From the NCBI RefSeq assembly GCF_900091725.1, contig NZ_FMBW01000083.1, forward strand, positions 40,464 to 104,463: a stretch of 64,000 nucleotides of DNA. The letters are read 5' to 3'. This document shows positions 41,207 to 50,466 of this stretch, one piece after another. The stretch is from Streptomyces sp. DvalAA-43. GTDB taxonomy: Bacteria > Actinomycetota > Actinomycetes > Streptomycetales > Streptomycetaceae. The first letter of the stretch is position 1, and every line of letters starts with the position of its first letter. Under the pieces are notes generated by a model that was not told the DNA's origin, ran no database searches, and worked only from the letters and a program-made list of their open reading frames with translations. A program made the position numbers and the translations under genes.

Positions 41207-42760
41207 CTACTGCGGCTGCTGCGGCACCAGATAGGGGTTGTCGACCGGCCCGGGGCCCTGCCCCGGGCCGTGGCCGTGGCCGTGGCCGTCGTACTGCGCG
41301 TACTGAGTGGGGTGCCCGTGCTGCGGGTGCTGCGCATGCGGCGGGAACGGCTGGGGGTACGGGGGCGGCGGGTACGAGGGGCGCAGGCGGCCCGTCGCCT
41401 GTGCCGCGTACGTCAGGGCGGGCGAGGCCACCTCTCTGCGCTGCCAGAGGTGGTGCAGGAGCTCCAGCTCGCGTGCGGCGAAGTCCGGTCCTGCCGTGCC
41501 GCGGCGGGCCTGCAGCCGCAGCGAGGCCAGGGAGGTCGCGAACGACTCGTACTCGGCGACGGCCTGCGCGGCCGCCTGGCCATGGGCCTTCGCCGCGGCC
41601 TTCGCCTGGACGGAGGGCGCGGGGACGGGGCCGTACGGGCCCTGCCAGGAGCCCCGGGCCGCGACGGCGTACTGCCGACGGGCCGCGTCGCGGGCCAGGC
41701 CGCGAGCCCGCATCGAGGCGAGGGCGAGCGGCTCCGCCGGGGTCAGCCAGCCGGCCGCCGCGTAGGCGGGCAGCTCGGCGGCGAGCGTACGCAGCTCCCG
41801 CTGGCGCGACCAGATCACCAGCCAGGTGACCAGGCCGAAGACCGGGACCATGAACACGCCGTACACCGCGTAGAAGCCGTACGGACTGAAGACCGCCGAC
41901 CCGTTCCACAGCGCGTGCATGCCCATGGCGAGGACGAGCCCGAGCAGCGGCAGCGCGATGCGGCGGACGCGGGCCCGGCGCGGGGCGGCCGCGGCGAGCC
42001 CGAAACCTATGCCGGTCAGCACCGTGAAGAGCGGGTGCGCGAACGGCGACATCACCGCCCGTACGAAGAACGTCGCGGCCGTCACCGATACGACGCCCGT
42101 GGTGCCGATCTGCTGATCCTCGCCGAAGGCGTTGCCGAGGTAGAGGATGTTCTCGGTGAAGGCGAAGCCGCTCGCGGTGATACCCGCGATCACGACTCCG
42201 TCGACGATCCCGTGGAAATCCCGTCTTCGGAACAGGAAGATCAGCAGGACCGCGGCGGCCTTGGCGCTCTCCTCGACGACCGGGGCTATGACCGTGGCGC
42301 CGAGGGTGTCGGCGTTCGTCGGATCGGCGGTGGCCGTGGCTATCCAGCGGGTCGCGAACGAATTCGCGAGGATCGCGACCAGGGCGGCGGCGAACGCACC
42401 CCACGCGAAGGCGAACAGCACATTCCGCCAGGGGCCCGGATCGACCCGGTCCAGCCAGCGGAACGCCGCCGTCAGGAGCGGCACCGGCAGCACGGCGAGA
42501 CCGAGGCCGACGAGGAAACCCTGGGTGCCGGTCTGATCGCGGACCAGGGCCAGGATCGCCAGACCGCAGAGGGCGAGCACCGTGAACACCGCCACGACGC
42601 GGAACGTCCGGCTGCGCCACACCCTGCCGACGCGGCGCGGCCGGTAGCGCCAGTGCCTGCGCTCGGGGACGGCCGCCAGGATCTCGCCGACCCGCTGCTC
42701 CTGGAGGAGCGGGACGGCCGGCTGCGACTGCCGCTGCTGGACAGACCCGTCGGACACCAC
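41207..42760 (-). CDS. PrsW-family glutamic intramembrane protease
   Basis: The 517-residue protein has about eight to ten membrane helices in residues 50-330 and the PrsW motifs APVVEESAKAAAVLLI, GFAFTENILYLGN, SPFAHPLFTV and MGMHALWNGS. The Glu, His and Asn residues are those that define the family (M82, related to Rce1-type proteases). The C-terminal 190 residues are cytoplasmic and end in a Pro/Gln/His-rich tail. B. subtilis PrsW cuts the anti-sigma factor RsiW, so a regulatory proteolysis role is plausible. It starts with GTG at 42760 and is convergent with the aldo/keto reductase, 12 bp apart. Confidence 0.9.
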   Translation of the reverse strand: MVSDGSVQQRQSQPAVPLLQEQRVGEILAAVPERRHWRYRPRRVGRVWRSRTFRVVAVFTVLALCGLAILALVRDQTGTQGFLVGLGLAVLPVPLLTAAFRWLDRVDPGPWRNVLFAFAWGAFAAALVAILANSFATRWIATATADPTNADTLGATVIAPVVEESAKAAAVLLIFLFRRRDFHGIVDGVVIAGITASGFAFTENILYLGNAFGEDQQIGTTGVVSVTAATFFVRAVMSPFAHPLFTVLTGIGFGLAAAAPRRARVRRIALPLLGLVLAMGMHALWNGSAVFSPYGFYAVYGVFMVPVFGLVTWLVIWSRQRELRTLAAELPAYAAAGWLTPAEPLALASMRARGLARDAARRQYAVAARGSWQGPYGPVPAPSVQAKAAAKAHGQAAAQAVAEYESFATSLASLRLQARRGTAGPDFAARELELLHHLWQRREVASPALTYAAQATGRLRPSYPPPPYPQPFPPHAQHPQHGHPTQYAQYDGHGHGHGPGQGPGPVDNPYLVPQQPQ

Positions 42761-42901
42761 GCAATGACCCTAACCAGCGGCACTGACACCTGACCATGGG
42801 GCGACCGGCCGTCCATGGGGCGGAGGACCGGCCGACCCATGGACCCGGGCCCGCGCGCCGGTTGGTTGCCGCACGGGCCGCCGCAGTGGACTACGAACGG
42901 C

Positions 42902-43816
42902 TCAGCAGCGGGCGAAGAGCAGGTCGTGCACGACATGGCCCTTGTCCAGGCCCTGCCCCTCGAACCGGGTCAGCGGCCGGAACGCGGGCCGGGGCGCGTA
43001 GCCACCGTCCGCCCGGGTGTTCTCGAAGAGGGGGTGCGCGGTCAGCACCTCCAGCATCTGCTCGGCGTACGGCTCCCAGTCGGTCGCGCAGTGGACCACC
43101 GCCCCCGGCTTCAGCCGCTGCGCCACCAGATCGAGGAACTCGGGCTGGATCAGCCGCCGCTTGTGGTGGCGCTTCTTGGGCCACGGGTCGGGGAAGTACA
43201 CCCGCAGCCCGTCCAGCGAATCCGGCTTGAGCATCTCGCGCAGCAGGATGATCGCGTCACCGTTGGCCACCCGGATGTTGGTCAGGCCGTTCCGGTCGGC
43301 GAGACCGAGCAGATTGCCCTGGCCGGGGGTGTGCACATCGACGGCGAGGATGCCCGTGCCCGGGTCCTCGGCGGCCATCTGCGCCGTGGCCTCGCCCATG
43401 CCGAAGCCGATCTCCAGCACGGCCGGGAGCCCGTCGAACAGCTCGGGCAGATCGAGGACGCGCTGCCCGTCGATGTCCAGGCCCCACTTCGGCCAGAGCC
43501 GCAGCAGGGCGTCCTGCTGTCCGGGGGTGACGCGGCTGCGGCGCGGCTGGAAGCTACGGATCCGGCGCTCGTGGTGCGAACCGGCGGGGTCGATGGCGGG
43601 CCCGCCCGGGAAGCGCGGCTCCTGGCGCAGCCTGCGCTGCCGCTCGAAGGAGGCGGCGCGCAGCTCGTCCGGGATCCCGGCGGCGGCCGGACCGTCGGCG
43701 GGATCCGCGGAAACGGCGTCGGGCGCCGGGGCGGAAGGGCTCGCGGCGGGGCGCTCGGGGGAGTCCTCGGAGAGGTTCGCGGAGAGGCCCTCGGAGGGGT
43801 TCATGGGCTCAGACAC
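42902..43816 (-). CDS. trmB: tRNA (guanine-N7-)-methyltransferase
   Basis: The 304-residue enzyme shows the TrmB signatures: AVLEIGFGMGEATAQMA (SAM binding), ILAVDVHTPGQGNLL and VYFPDPWPKKRHHKRRLIQP. It makes m7G46 in the variable loop of tRNAs. A 70-residue Pro/Ala/Ser-rich N-terminal extension is typical of actinomycetes. Translation starts at GTG 43816, overlapping the 3' end of the upstream flavoenzyme gene by 8 bp, or at ATG 43804. The pair is therefore co-translated although functionally unrelated. Confidence 0.95.
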   Translation of the reverse strand: MSEPMNPSEGLSANLSEDSPERPAASPSAPAPDAVSADPADGPAAAGIPDELRAASFERQRRLRQEPRFPGGPAIDPAGSHHERRIRSFQPRRSRVTPGQQDALLRLWPKWGLDIDGQRVLDLPELFDGLPAVLEIGFGMGEATAQMAAEDPGTGILAVDVHTPGQGNLLGLADRNGLTNIRVANGDAIILLREMLKPDSLDGLRVYFPDPWPKKRHHKRRLIQPEFLDLVAQRLKPGAVVHCATDWEPYAEQMLEVLTAHPLFENTRADGGYAPRPAFRPLTRFEGQGLDKGHVVHDLLFARC

Positions 43817-45065
43817 AATGCCCCGATTCTACGGCGGGCGGTCTCCACCCCGTCTCCCGCGCCCGGAACAGCGCCCTGCGTGCCACCTCCCGCCCGATGG
43901 GCAGCGAGGCCGTCGCGGCGGGCGACGGGGCATTCAGCACATGGACGGTGTGCGAGGCCTCGCGGATCAGGAAGTCGTCCACCAGCGTGCCGTCCCGCAG
44001 CACGGCCTGGGCCCTGACCCCGGCCGGTGCCGGTCTGAGATCGGCCTCCGTCACCTCGGGCAGCAGCCGCCGCACGGCCTGGGTGAACGCGTGCCTGGAC
44101 AGCGAACGGCGGACCTCGCCCGCCCCGTACCGCCAGTGTCTGCGCGCGATCCGCCAGGTGCCGGGCCAGGCCAGGGTGTCCGCCAGCTCGCGGGGGCGCA
44201 CGACCGGCCAGCCGTACCCCTCGCGGGCCAGGGCCGGGACCGCGTTCGGCCCGACGTGGACGCTGCCGTCGTGGCCCCGGGTCAGATGGACGCCGAGGAA
44301 CGGGAAGGCCGGATCGGGCACCGGATAGACCAGGCCGCGCACCAGCTCCGGCCGCGCCAGCTCGTAGTACTCCCCCCGGAAGGGCACGATCCGTATCTCC
44401 GGGTCGTCGCCCGCGAGCCGTGCCACCCGGTCGCAGTGCAGCCCGGCGCAGTTGACCAGCACCCGGGCCCGCACCACCACGCCGTCCGCCGTACGCACCG
44501 CCACGCCCCAGGGGCGCCGGTCGATCGCGGTGACCTCCGCCCCGTAGCGGATCACGCCGCCCGCCCCGCTCACCTCGGTGGCGAACCGGGCCGCCACCGC
44601 CCCGAAGTCGCACACCCCGGTCGATCCGACCCGGATCGCGGCGAGGCCGCTCACCTGCGGCTCGTACTCCGTGATCTGGGCGGGGCCCAGCTCGCGCACC
44701 GGCAGCCCGTGCTGCCGGCCGCGCTGGACCAGGGCGTGCAGCCGGGGCAGCTCGGAGCGCTCGGTCGCGACGATCAGCTTGCCGGTCACCTTGTGCGCGA
44801 TGCCGTGCTCGGCGCAGAAATCGACCATCTCGGCGGCGCCGCGCACCGCGTAACGGGCCTTGAGGGAGCCGGGGCGGTAATAGATGCCGCTGTGGATCAC
44901 TCCGCTGTTGCGCCCGGTCTGGTGCCGGGCCGGGCCGGGCTCCTTCTCCAGGACCGTCACCCGGGTGCCCGGAGCGGTGCGCGTGATCGCGTACGCCGTC
45001 GACAGACCGACGATTCCGCCGCCGATCACCAGCACATCGCAGTCGTACGCCGCGTGCGTCATCAT
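43809..45065 (-). CDS. lhgO: L-2-hydroxyglutarate oxidase (DAO-family flavoenzyme)
   Basis: The 418-residue flavoprotein has the FAD motif CDVLVIGGGIVGLSTAYAI and the LhgO-specific HQTGRNSGVIHSGIYYRPGS. VNCAGLHCDRVARLAG, PFRGEYYEL and HVLNAPSPAATASLPIGREV follow. It should oxidise L-2-hydroxyglutarate to 2-oxoglutarate and pass electrons to the respiratory chain. The ATG pair at 45065/45062 has a GGGAGG ribosome site 7-8 nt upstream. It is co-transcribed with trmB through an 8-bp overlap. Confidence 0.9.
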   Translation of the reverse strand: MMTHAAYDCDVLVIGGGIVGLSTAYAITRTAPGTRVTVLEKEPGPARHQTGRNSGVIHSGIYYRPGSLKARYAVRGAAEMVDFCAEHGIAHKVTGKLIVATERSELPRLHALVQRGRQHGLPVRELGPAQITEYEPQVSGLAAIRVGSTGVCDFGAVAARFATEVSGAGGVIRYGAEVTAIDRRPWGVAVRTADGVVVRARVLVNCAGLHCDRVARLAGDDPEIRIVPFRGEYYELARPELVRGLVYPVPDPAFPFLGVHLTRGHDGSVHVGPNAVPALAREGYGWPVVRPRELADTLAWPGTWRIARRHWRYGAGEVRRSLSRHAFTQAVRRLLPEVTEADLRPAPAGVRAQAVLRDGTLVDDFLIREASHTVHVLNAPSPAATASLPIGREVARRALFRARETGWRPPAVESGHCV

Positions 45066-45238
45066 CACGCCACCTCCCACCCCGATAGTGCACTGACCCA
45101 CTGACAACGCACTCAAACCCGTGCGGCCCAGCGTGGCGCCCAATCTTTACGGCCCTTGGTACGAAGGACGCCGGATGGATGCCGGGCGGATGCCGGATGG
45201 ACACCGTCCGTACGCCCCCGACCGGCCGGCCGGTCCGG

Positions 45239-46993
45239 TTACGCGGGTGCCACCAGGAGCGGCCGGGCCCGCTCCCGCAGCTCGGCGACGCGCGGCTCGT
45301 GTCCGTACGGTTCGAGCCGGTGCAGCAGGTCCCGTACGTACTCCGTGGTCCGGGCCGAGGAGATGCGGCCGGCCACCTCCACCGCCCGCGTACCCGCGGC
45401 GCAGGCCGCGTCCAGATTGCCCGACTCCAGCTCGGCCACCGCCGACACCACGAGCCGCAGCCCGTGCGAGCGGACGAACTCCTCGGTGGGCCGGGACAGC
45501 GCCTGCTCGGTGAAGCGCCGCACCTGCCGGGGCGCCTTCAGATCGAGGTGGCACTCCGCGGCATCGGCCGCGAACCTGTCGTACGAGTAGAAGCCCAGCC
45601 AGGACGGGTCCGCGTCGCCGTCCCGGGAGCGCTCCAGCCAGCCCTCGGCGGCCTTCAGCGCGGACCCGGCGGCCGCCGCGTCGTTCGCCTTGGCGTGGGC
45701 CCGTGCCTCCACCAGACGGAAGAAACTCATGGTGCGGGCCGTGGCGAGGCCCCGGTTGCGCTCGACGGCGGCCTGCGCGAGGTCGACCCCCTCGTCGGCG
45801 AAGCCGCGGTAGGTCGCCTGGAGCGACATCGACGCGAGGACATAGCCGCCGAGGGGGACGTCCGCCGCGGCGCGCGCGAGCCGCAGCGCCTGGATGTAGT
45901 AGCGCTGCGCGGCCTCCTGCTGGCCGGTGTCGAAGGCCATCCAGCCGGCGAGCCTGGTCAGCTCGGCCGCCGCGCCGAAGAGCGCCCGGCCCACCTCGTC
46001 GCTGTACGAACCGAGCAGCAGCGGCGCGGCATCGACCCGTAAACACTCGGGAACCATGGAGGAACGCCAGTCCCCGCCGCCGTACTTGGAGTCCCAGCGG
46101 CGGGCGTCCTGGGCCGCCTCGCGCAGCTTGGAGACATCGCTGTGGCCGACCCGCAGCGGGGAGATGTCGCTGGTGGTGCTGGTGGTGCTGACCGCGGGGG
46201 CGGTGACGGCTGCGGACGACGGCGCGGATGCGGAGGCGGCCGCGGCCGCGGATGCGGATTCCGGGCTCGGCTGGGTGGGGATGGCGGGTGCCTGGCGCGT
46301 ACCCAGTGCTCCCAGCGTGCCCAGTGCCGTCCGGGCCGCCTGGGCGTTCAGCGCGGCCTGGGTGCCGGATCTCGGGCCAGCCCCGGACGCCTGCTGCGGG
46401 ACGGGCACCGGCTCGGCGGGCCTCGCCGCCTTGCCCGGCGGGCTCTGCGCCCCTGCACCGCTGCGTGCGCCCCGTGCGCCTTGGGGGCCGGGGGTGGTCG
46501 CCCCGGTCGATGTCGCGTCCCGTGCCACCGTCGCGTCGGCGGGGGATATCAGCCAGCGGGACGCGGGAGTCGCGTACGCACTCACCGAGAACGAGCCCGC
46601 GAGCGACTGCCAGATCCCGCCGCCGCCCGCCCGCCGCCCGGCCAGATCGAGCCGGTACAGCTCGGTCGCGGAACGGACCGCCTCGGCCACATCGCGCGGA
46701 AAGGCCAGCCCGACCTCCGGCGCCGGATCGGCGTCCGCGAGCCCGATCTCGTGCAGCGGGACCGGCCGGCCGAGCTTGGCGCCGATCGCCGCGGCGATGA
46801 GATGGGGCGCGGCGCCCTGCGGCACCATGCCCTTGGAGACCCACCGGGCCACCGAGGTCTTGTCGTACCGCAGTGTCAGACCGCGCTGCGCCCCGAGGTC
46901 GTTGACCCGCCGGGCGAGCCCGGCGTTGCTGATTCCCGCGAGGGCGAGAACGGTTCCGAGCTTCTCGTTCGGTCCGCGTTGCTCCCTGGACAT
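45239..46993 (-). CDS. NsdA/SCO4114-like sporulation-associated TPR regulator
   Basis: The 584-residue protein begins with a helix-turn-helix-like region (LALAGISNAGLARRVNDLG, YDKTSVARWVSKGMVP). It has a long Ala/Pro/Thr-rich linker (about 160-285) and a TPR-type helical C-terminus (MSFFRLVEARAHAKANDAAA, FTEQALSRPTEEFVRSHGLR). This layout is that of the Streptomyces NsdA and SCO4114 family, linked to control of development and antibiotic production. I place it as the SCO4114 counterpart because of the surrounding gene order, from memory. It acts in the cytoplasm, probably as a DNA-binding or protein-interaction regulator. The ATG at 46993 has a GAGGGG ribosome site. Confidence 0.82.
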   Translation of the reverse strand: MSREQRGPNEKLGTVLALAGISNAGLARRVNDLGAQRGLTLRYDKTSVARWVSKGMVPQGAAPHLIAAAIGAKLGRPVPLHEIGLADADPAPEVGLAFPRDVAEAVRSATELYRLDLAGRRAGGGGIWQSLAGSFSVSAYATPASRWLISPADATVARDATSTGATTPGPQGARGARSGAGAQSPPGKAARPAEPVPVPQQASGAGPRSGTQAALNAQAARTALGTLGALGTRQAPAIPTQPSPESASAAAAASASAPSSAAVTAPAVSTTSTTSDISPLRVGHSDVSKLREAAQDARRWDSKYGGGDWRSSMVPECLRVDAAPLLLGSYSDEVGRALFGAAAELTRLAGWMAFDTGQQEAAQRYYIQALRLARAAADVPLGGYVLASMSLQATYRGFADEGVDLAQAAVERNRGLATARTMSFFRLVEARAHAKANDAAAAGSALKAAEGWLERSRDGDADPSWLGFYSYDRFAADAAECHLDLKAPRQVRRFTEQALSRPTEEFVRSHGLRLVVSAVAELESGNLDAACAAGTRAVEVAGRISSARTTEYVRDLLHRLEPYGHEPRVAELRERARPLLVAPA

Positions 46994-48177
46994 GCGCCAC
47001 CCCTCGACACACAGACGGCAGCCGCGTCACCGTTGCGGCGCGCGGCATTCGTACCGTGTCCTCCCCAGTGACGGGCCCCGGCACTCCGGCCGCACACGCA
47101 TATGGCCGAGCCCCGAGGAATATGCCTCCTGCAGAGAACCTCAGTAAACCCAGCGTAGTTCGCCGCATCCCTACCGTTAAGGGGCAGACGTCCGTATGGC
47201 GGGATTGTTGTCGGTGCGGATGCGGGCAGCGGCCCGGGTACGGTCCGGGCACGGCTCCGGTACGGCTCGGCTGCGGTGCGCGTCCGGTCCGGACGCGGGG
47301 TGGACCGGGCCCGCGGCCCGCCCGACGGCGCACGGGAACGGCACGTCGAGGCGCTGTCCGTACGTGGTGACAGCGTTGTGCGCGGAGCTCCGCACGTGCT
47401 CCTGGTGTGTGGCCGTGCGCCCGGCCGTGCGCTCTCGTCGGGCAGTTTCGGAAGCGTTTCCATGGGTGCTGCGTGGGTCGGCCCACTGCACGCGACTCAG
47501 TGGGCTGGGGGACACTGCCGCCTCATTCCCCGCAGGCGGCGGACCGGTCCGGGAGGTGAACGACGCCTCCCGGACTGTGCATCGGCGGTTCCGGCGGAGA
47601 TCGTTCGCGGCTGCCGGAGGGTTCGGAGGGTTCCGGGAGGCATTCGGGAGGTTTCGGGGAGCGAAGCGGGGCGAAAGTGGACGTCTGGCGTGGCGAGTTG
47701 ACCTTCGCGGAGTTCCGAGCTGCGCCAAGAATGGCCGAATGTCGTCGGTCGTCCGAGGTTGGGCTGCCCGTTTCGCGGACATCTCTCCGATCGCCCGGCG
47801 GCTGCCTGTCGACGGCTCCCGCGCCGCGCGTGGATGGCTGGATTTCAGCCAGTGGATCTGGCTCATACGGGGATGCCGATCCGCCTGGTCCGTAAGTCGG
47901 TTGGTGGGTGCGGTGGTCGGTGCGGGACCGTGCGTGGCGCCGTACCGCCGGAAGCGTCGCCCGTTTCCCGCGCGGTATGCACCCGCCCGCACCCGGCTCG
48001 GTCACCCGTCCGGCCGGGCCTTTGCCAGGGGCGCATGCCCTTCCGACGTGCGCCCCTACGGAGCCCCTCCTGTGCGCCGTTGTCGTGGCAGCATGTTCGC
48101 AACGGCGCCGCGCGTTACCGGAGTTCTCCCGATACAGCCCTGCTGTGCCGTTTTGTCCACAGCCTGTGGAGGCGGCG
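46994..48177. other. 1.2-kb intergenic region without a supportable gene
   Basis: Several frames are open here, but none shows codon bias, a ribosome site and conserved motifs together. The region separates two genes that diverge from it, so it must carry both promoters. An 8-bp inverted repeat (GCCCACTG at 47481-47488 with CAGTGGGC at 47498-47505) is the clearest structure and could be an operator or hairpin. Short lower-GC patches near 47100-47180 suit a promoter for the NsdA-like gene. Confidence 0.5.
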
Positions 48178-50292
48178 ATGCGTTGGTTGGTGGGGTGGAG
48201 CAGTATCGCCGCGAGCTTCGGTACGGCCGGTGCGGTCGGCCCCGGCGACGAGGGACGCACGATGCACCCCGTGGGCTCCCAACTCCTTTGGGGCGACCCG
48301 GATCCGCTCTGGGCCGTGGGGGACTGGCGCCCCGACGAGATCCGGCGCACCACGGTCGAGACCACTGAGGGTGCGCCCACCGCCCGGATGGCCGTCCTCG
48401 GCTGCTGCAGCGCCACCGACGAACAGCTGCGCTCCGGCCTCCTCGCCGCCCGCGGCGGCGCCCTGCGCCACCTCACCTCCTGGCCCGGCAGCTACACGAC
48501 CGTCGTCCAGATCGGCCGCCGGATCACCGTCATCGGCGACCTCGCCGGAGCCCGCCCCGTCTTCTACACGCCCTGGGCGGGCGGCACGGCGTACGCCACC
48601 GCCGCGCTCCCGCTCGCCGACCTCATCGAGGCCCAGCTGGACATCGGCCACCTGGCCGCCCTGCTCGCCTGCCCCGAAACACCGGAGGCACTGCGCGACG
48701 GCACCCCGTACGCCGGGGTCAAGCGCATCCCGCCGGGCCACGCGCTCATCCTCCGCGAGGGCTCGCGCGAGATCACCGGTTACGAGGCGGTGGCCTCCCT
48801 CGCCGTGGCCGCACCCCAGCTCGACCCGGTCAGCGCCGTCGACGGCGTACGCGACGCCCTGGTCGACGCCGTACGCGCCAGGCTCCTGGCCCCGCGCCAC
48901 GCGCCCGAGACCCTGCCACCCGACCCCGGCCCGGTCCCCGGCATGGGCCCCGCCGAACGGCGCGCCGCCCGTGGCGCACCCGTCCCCGGCATCGGCTCCG
49001 ACCTCTCCGGAGGCAGCGCCTCCGCCACCCTCGCCCTGCTCGCCGCCGGACTTCCGGGCCTGCCCGGCACCCTCCTCGGCCACGGCACGGGAGCGGGCGA
49101 ACGACTGCTCGCCGTCACCCTCAACGACCTCACCGCGCACGGACACGAGGACGAACTGGAGCGCGCCCGCGTCATCGCCGCCAACCCGCGCCTGCACCAC
49201 GTGGTCGTCGCCGCCGGCGAGGAGGCCCTGCCCTACGCCGACCTGGGCGGCGCCGGCCCGCTCACCGACGAACCCGCCCCGTCGCTCGTCGTCGCCGAAC
49301 GCCACCGCAGACGCCTCGCCTCGGGCAGCGCCGACCACTTCGTCGGCGGTGGCGCCCGGCAGGTCCTGGACGCCCACCCGGCCCGCCTCGCCGACCTGCT
49401 GATGGACCGCCGCCGACGCCATCTGCTGCGCCCGGTCGCCGCGCTCGCCAGGGCGGAGGGCCCGAGCGCGCACTCCCTGTTCGTCCCGCTCACCGTCTAC
49501 CGCGCGGCCCGCCGCCTGTCCCGTACCTCGTACCGCACCGGCCTGGAAGTGGCGGCCGACCGGCTCCCGGACGCCAACCGGCACGCCCCCGACCTGGACA
49601 CCCCCGCCGAGGCGTCGCTGGCCGCCCTCGCCTGGTCGCGGCCCGGACCCGCCGCCCGCTGGCTCACGGGCGAGGCGCTCGCCGAGGTGGCGGTCCGCTT
49701 GCAGGACGCGGCCATCCGCCCCGTCTCCGTCCAGCGCCCCGGCGAGGCACGCGCGAGGGCGGCCCTGGCCCGGTACGCCGCCGACCACCGGATCCTGGAG
49801 CAGGCCGCCGAGAACCGCAGCCAGCGGCTGCACGCCCCGTTCCTCGACAACCAGGTCGTACGTGCCGCCCGTGCGCTCCCCGAATCGCTCCGGGTCCAGC
49901 CGGGCGCCCGCGCCGCGATCCTGCGCCGGGTGCTCGCCGGGGCGGGCATCCACGAGCTGCCGCCCGGCTGGGGCACCCCCTCCCTCGCCACCTCGCACGC
50001 GACCGCCCGCACCGGCCTGCGCGCCGCCCTCCCCGAACTGATCGCCCTCTTCGACGCCCCGCTGCTCGCCGACGCGGGCCTGGTCGAGGCCCGCGTCGTA
50101 CGGAAGGCCCTGCGCGCGGCCTCCGAGGGCGAACCGCTCCCGCTGGACGGCCTGGCACACCTGGCGTCCACGGAGCTCTGGCTCCGCCGCCTGGTGTCAC
50201 GGCGCGGCACCTGCTGGACGGGCACGGCGGCGCCCCGGCAGCGCGCGGTCGCGGGCGGAGTCGCCCCGGCCAGGCGGACACTGCAACCGTAG
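48178..50292 (+). CDS. Asparagine synthase-like protein with degenerate active sites
   Basis: The 704-residue protein has the overall layout of asparagine synthetase B: an N-terminal glutaminase-like half and a C-terminal synthetase-like half ending with LHAPFLDNQVVRAARALPES. The N-terminus is MRWLVGWSS, so the catalytic Cys2 of the glutaminase is absent. The ATP-pyrophosphatase loop reads DLSGGSASATLALLAAG where active enzymes have SGGLDS, so the key Asp is lost. It is therefore probably not an active asparagine synthetase and may be regulatory. The start has GGAGG 8 nt upstream. It is encoded beside the NsdA-like regulator, a pairing I recall in S. coelicolor (SCO4114-SCO4115). Confidence 0.85.
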   Translation: MRWLVGWSSIAASFGTAGAVGPGDEGRTMHPVGSQLLWGDPDPLWAVGDWRPDEIRRTTVETTEGAPTARMAVLGCCSATDEQLRSGLLAARGGALRHLTSWPGSYTTVVQIGRRITVIGDLAGARPVFYTPWAGGTAYATAALPLADLIEAQLDIGHLAALLACPETPEALRDGTPYAGVKRIPPGHALILREGSREITGYEAVASLAVAAPQLDPVSAVDGVRDALVDAVRARLLAPRHAPETLPPDPGPVPGMGPAERRAARGAPVPGIGSDLSGGSASATLALLAAGLPGLPGTLLGHGTGAGERLLAVTLNDLTAHGHEDELERARVIAANPRLHHVVVAAGEEALPYADLGGAGPLTDEPAPSLVVAERHRRRLASGSADHFVGGGARQVLDAHPARLADLLMDRRRRHLLRPVAALARAEGPSAHSLFVPLTVYRAARRLSRTSYRTGLEVAADRLPDANRHAPDLDTPAEASLAALAWSRPGPAARWLTGEALAEVAVRLQDAAIRPVSVQRPGEARARAALARYAADHRILEQAAENRSQRLHAPFLDNQVVRAARALPESLRVQPGARAAILRRVLAGAGIHELPPGWGTPSLATSHATARTGLRAALPELIALFDAPLLADAGLVEARVVRKALRAASEGEPLPLDGLAHLASTELWLRRLVSRRGTCWTGTAAPRQRAVAGGVAPARRTLQP

Positions 50293-50395
50293 GAGCGGGC
50301 GGCTGTCGCGGCCGCGGACCGGGGCACGGGACAGCCGACGGGCCGCGCGGCAGACGGTGGGCGGACGGTCGTCGCGGTCGCGGCCGAGGCCGAGG

Positions 50396-50459
50396 CATGG
50401 GACGGCCCTCGCGGGCGCGGGCTCAAGCATGGGGCGCCCCTCGTGGGCGCGGGACACAA
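50396..50459. repeat. Two imperfect 32-bp direct repeats before the AfsR-type gene
   Basis: Units 50396-50427 and 50428-50459 are back to back and share the pattern CATGGG...CCCTCG.GGGCGCGGG. The second ends 7 bp before the regulator start codon, so a role in its translation or transcription is possible. Otherwise this is a simple duplication. Confidence 0.55.
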
Positions 50460-50466
50460 TGGCCCG

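Noticed and set aside
47177..47992. 271-residue minus-strand frame in the gap before the asparagine synthase-like gene
   Set aside because: Ser/Pro/Arg/Thr-rich throughout, with no ribosome site and no motif; typical of non-coding GC-rich DNA.
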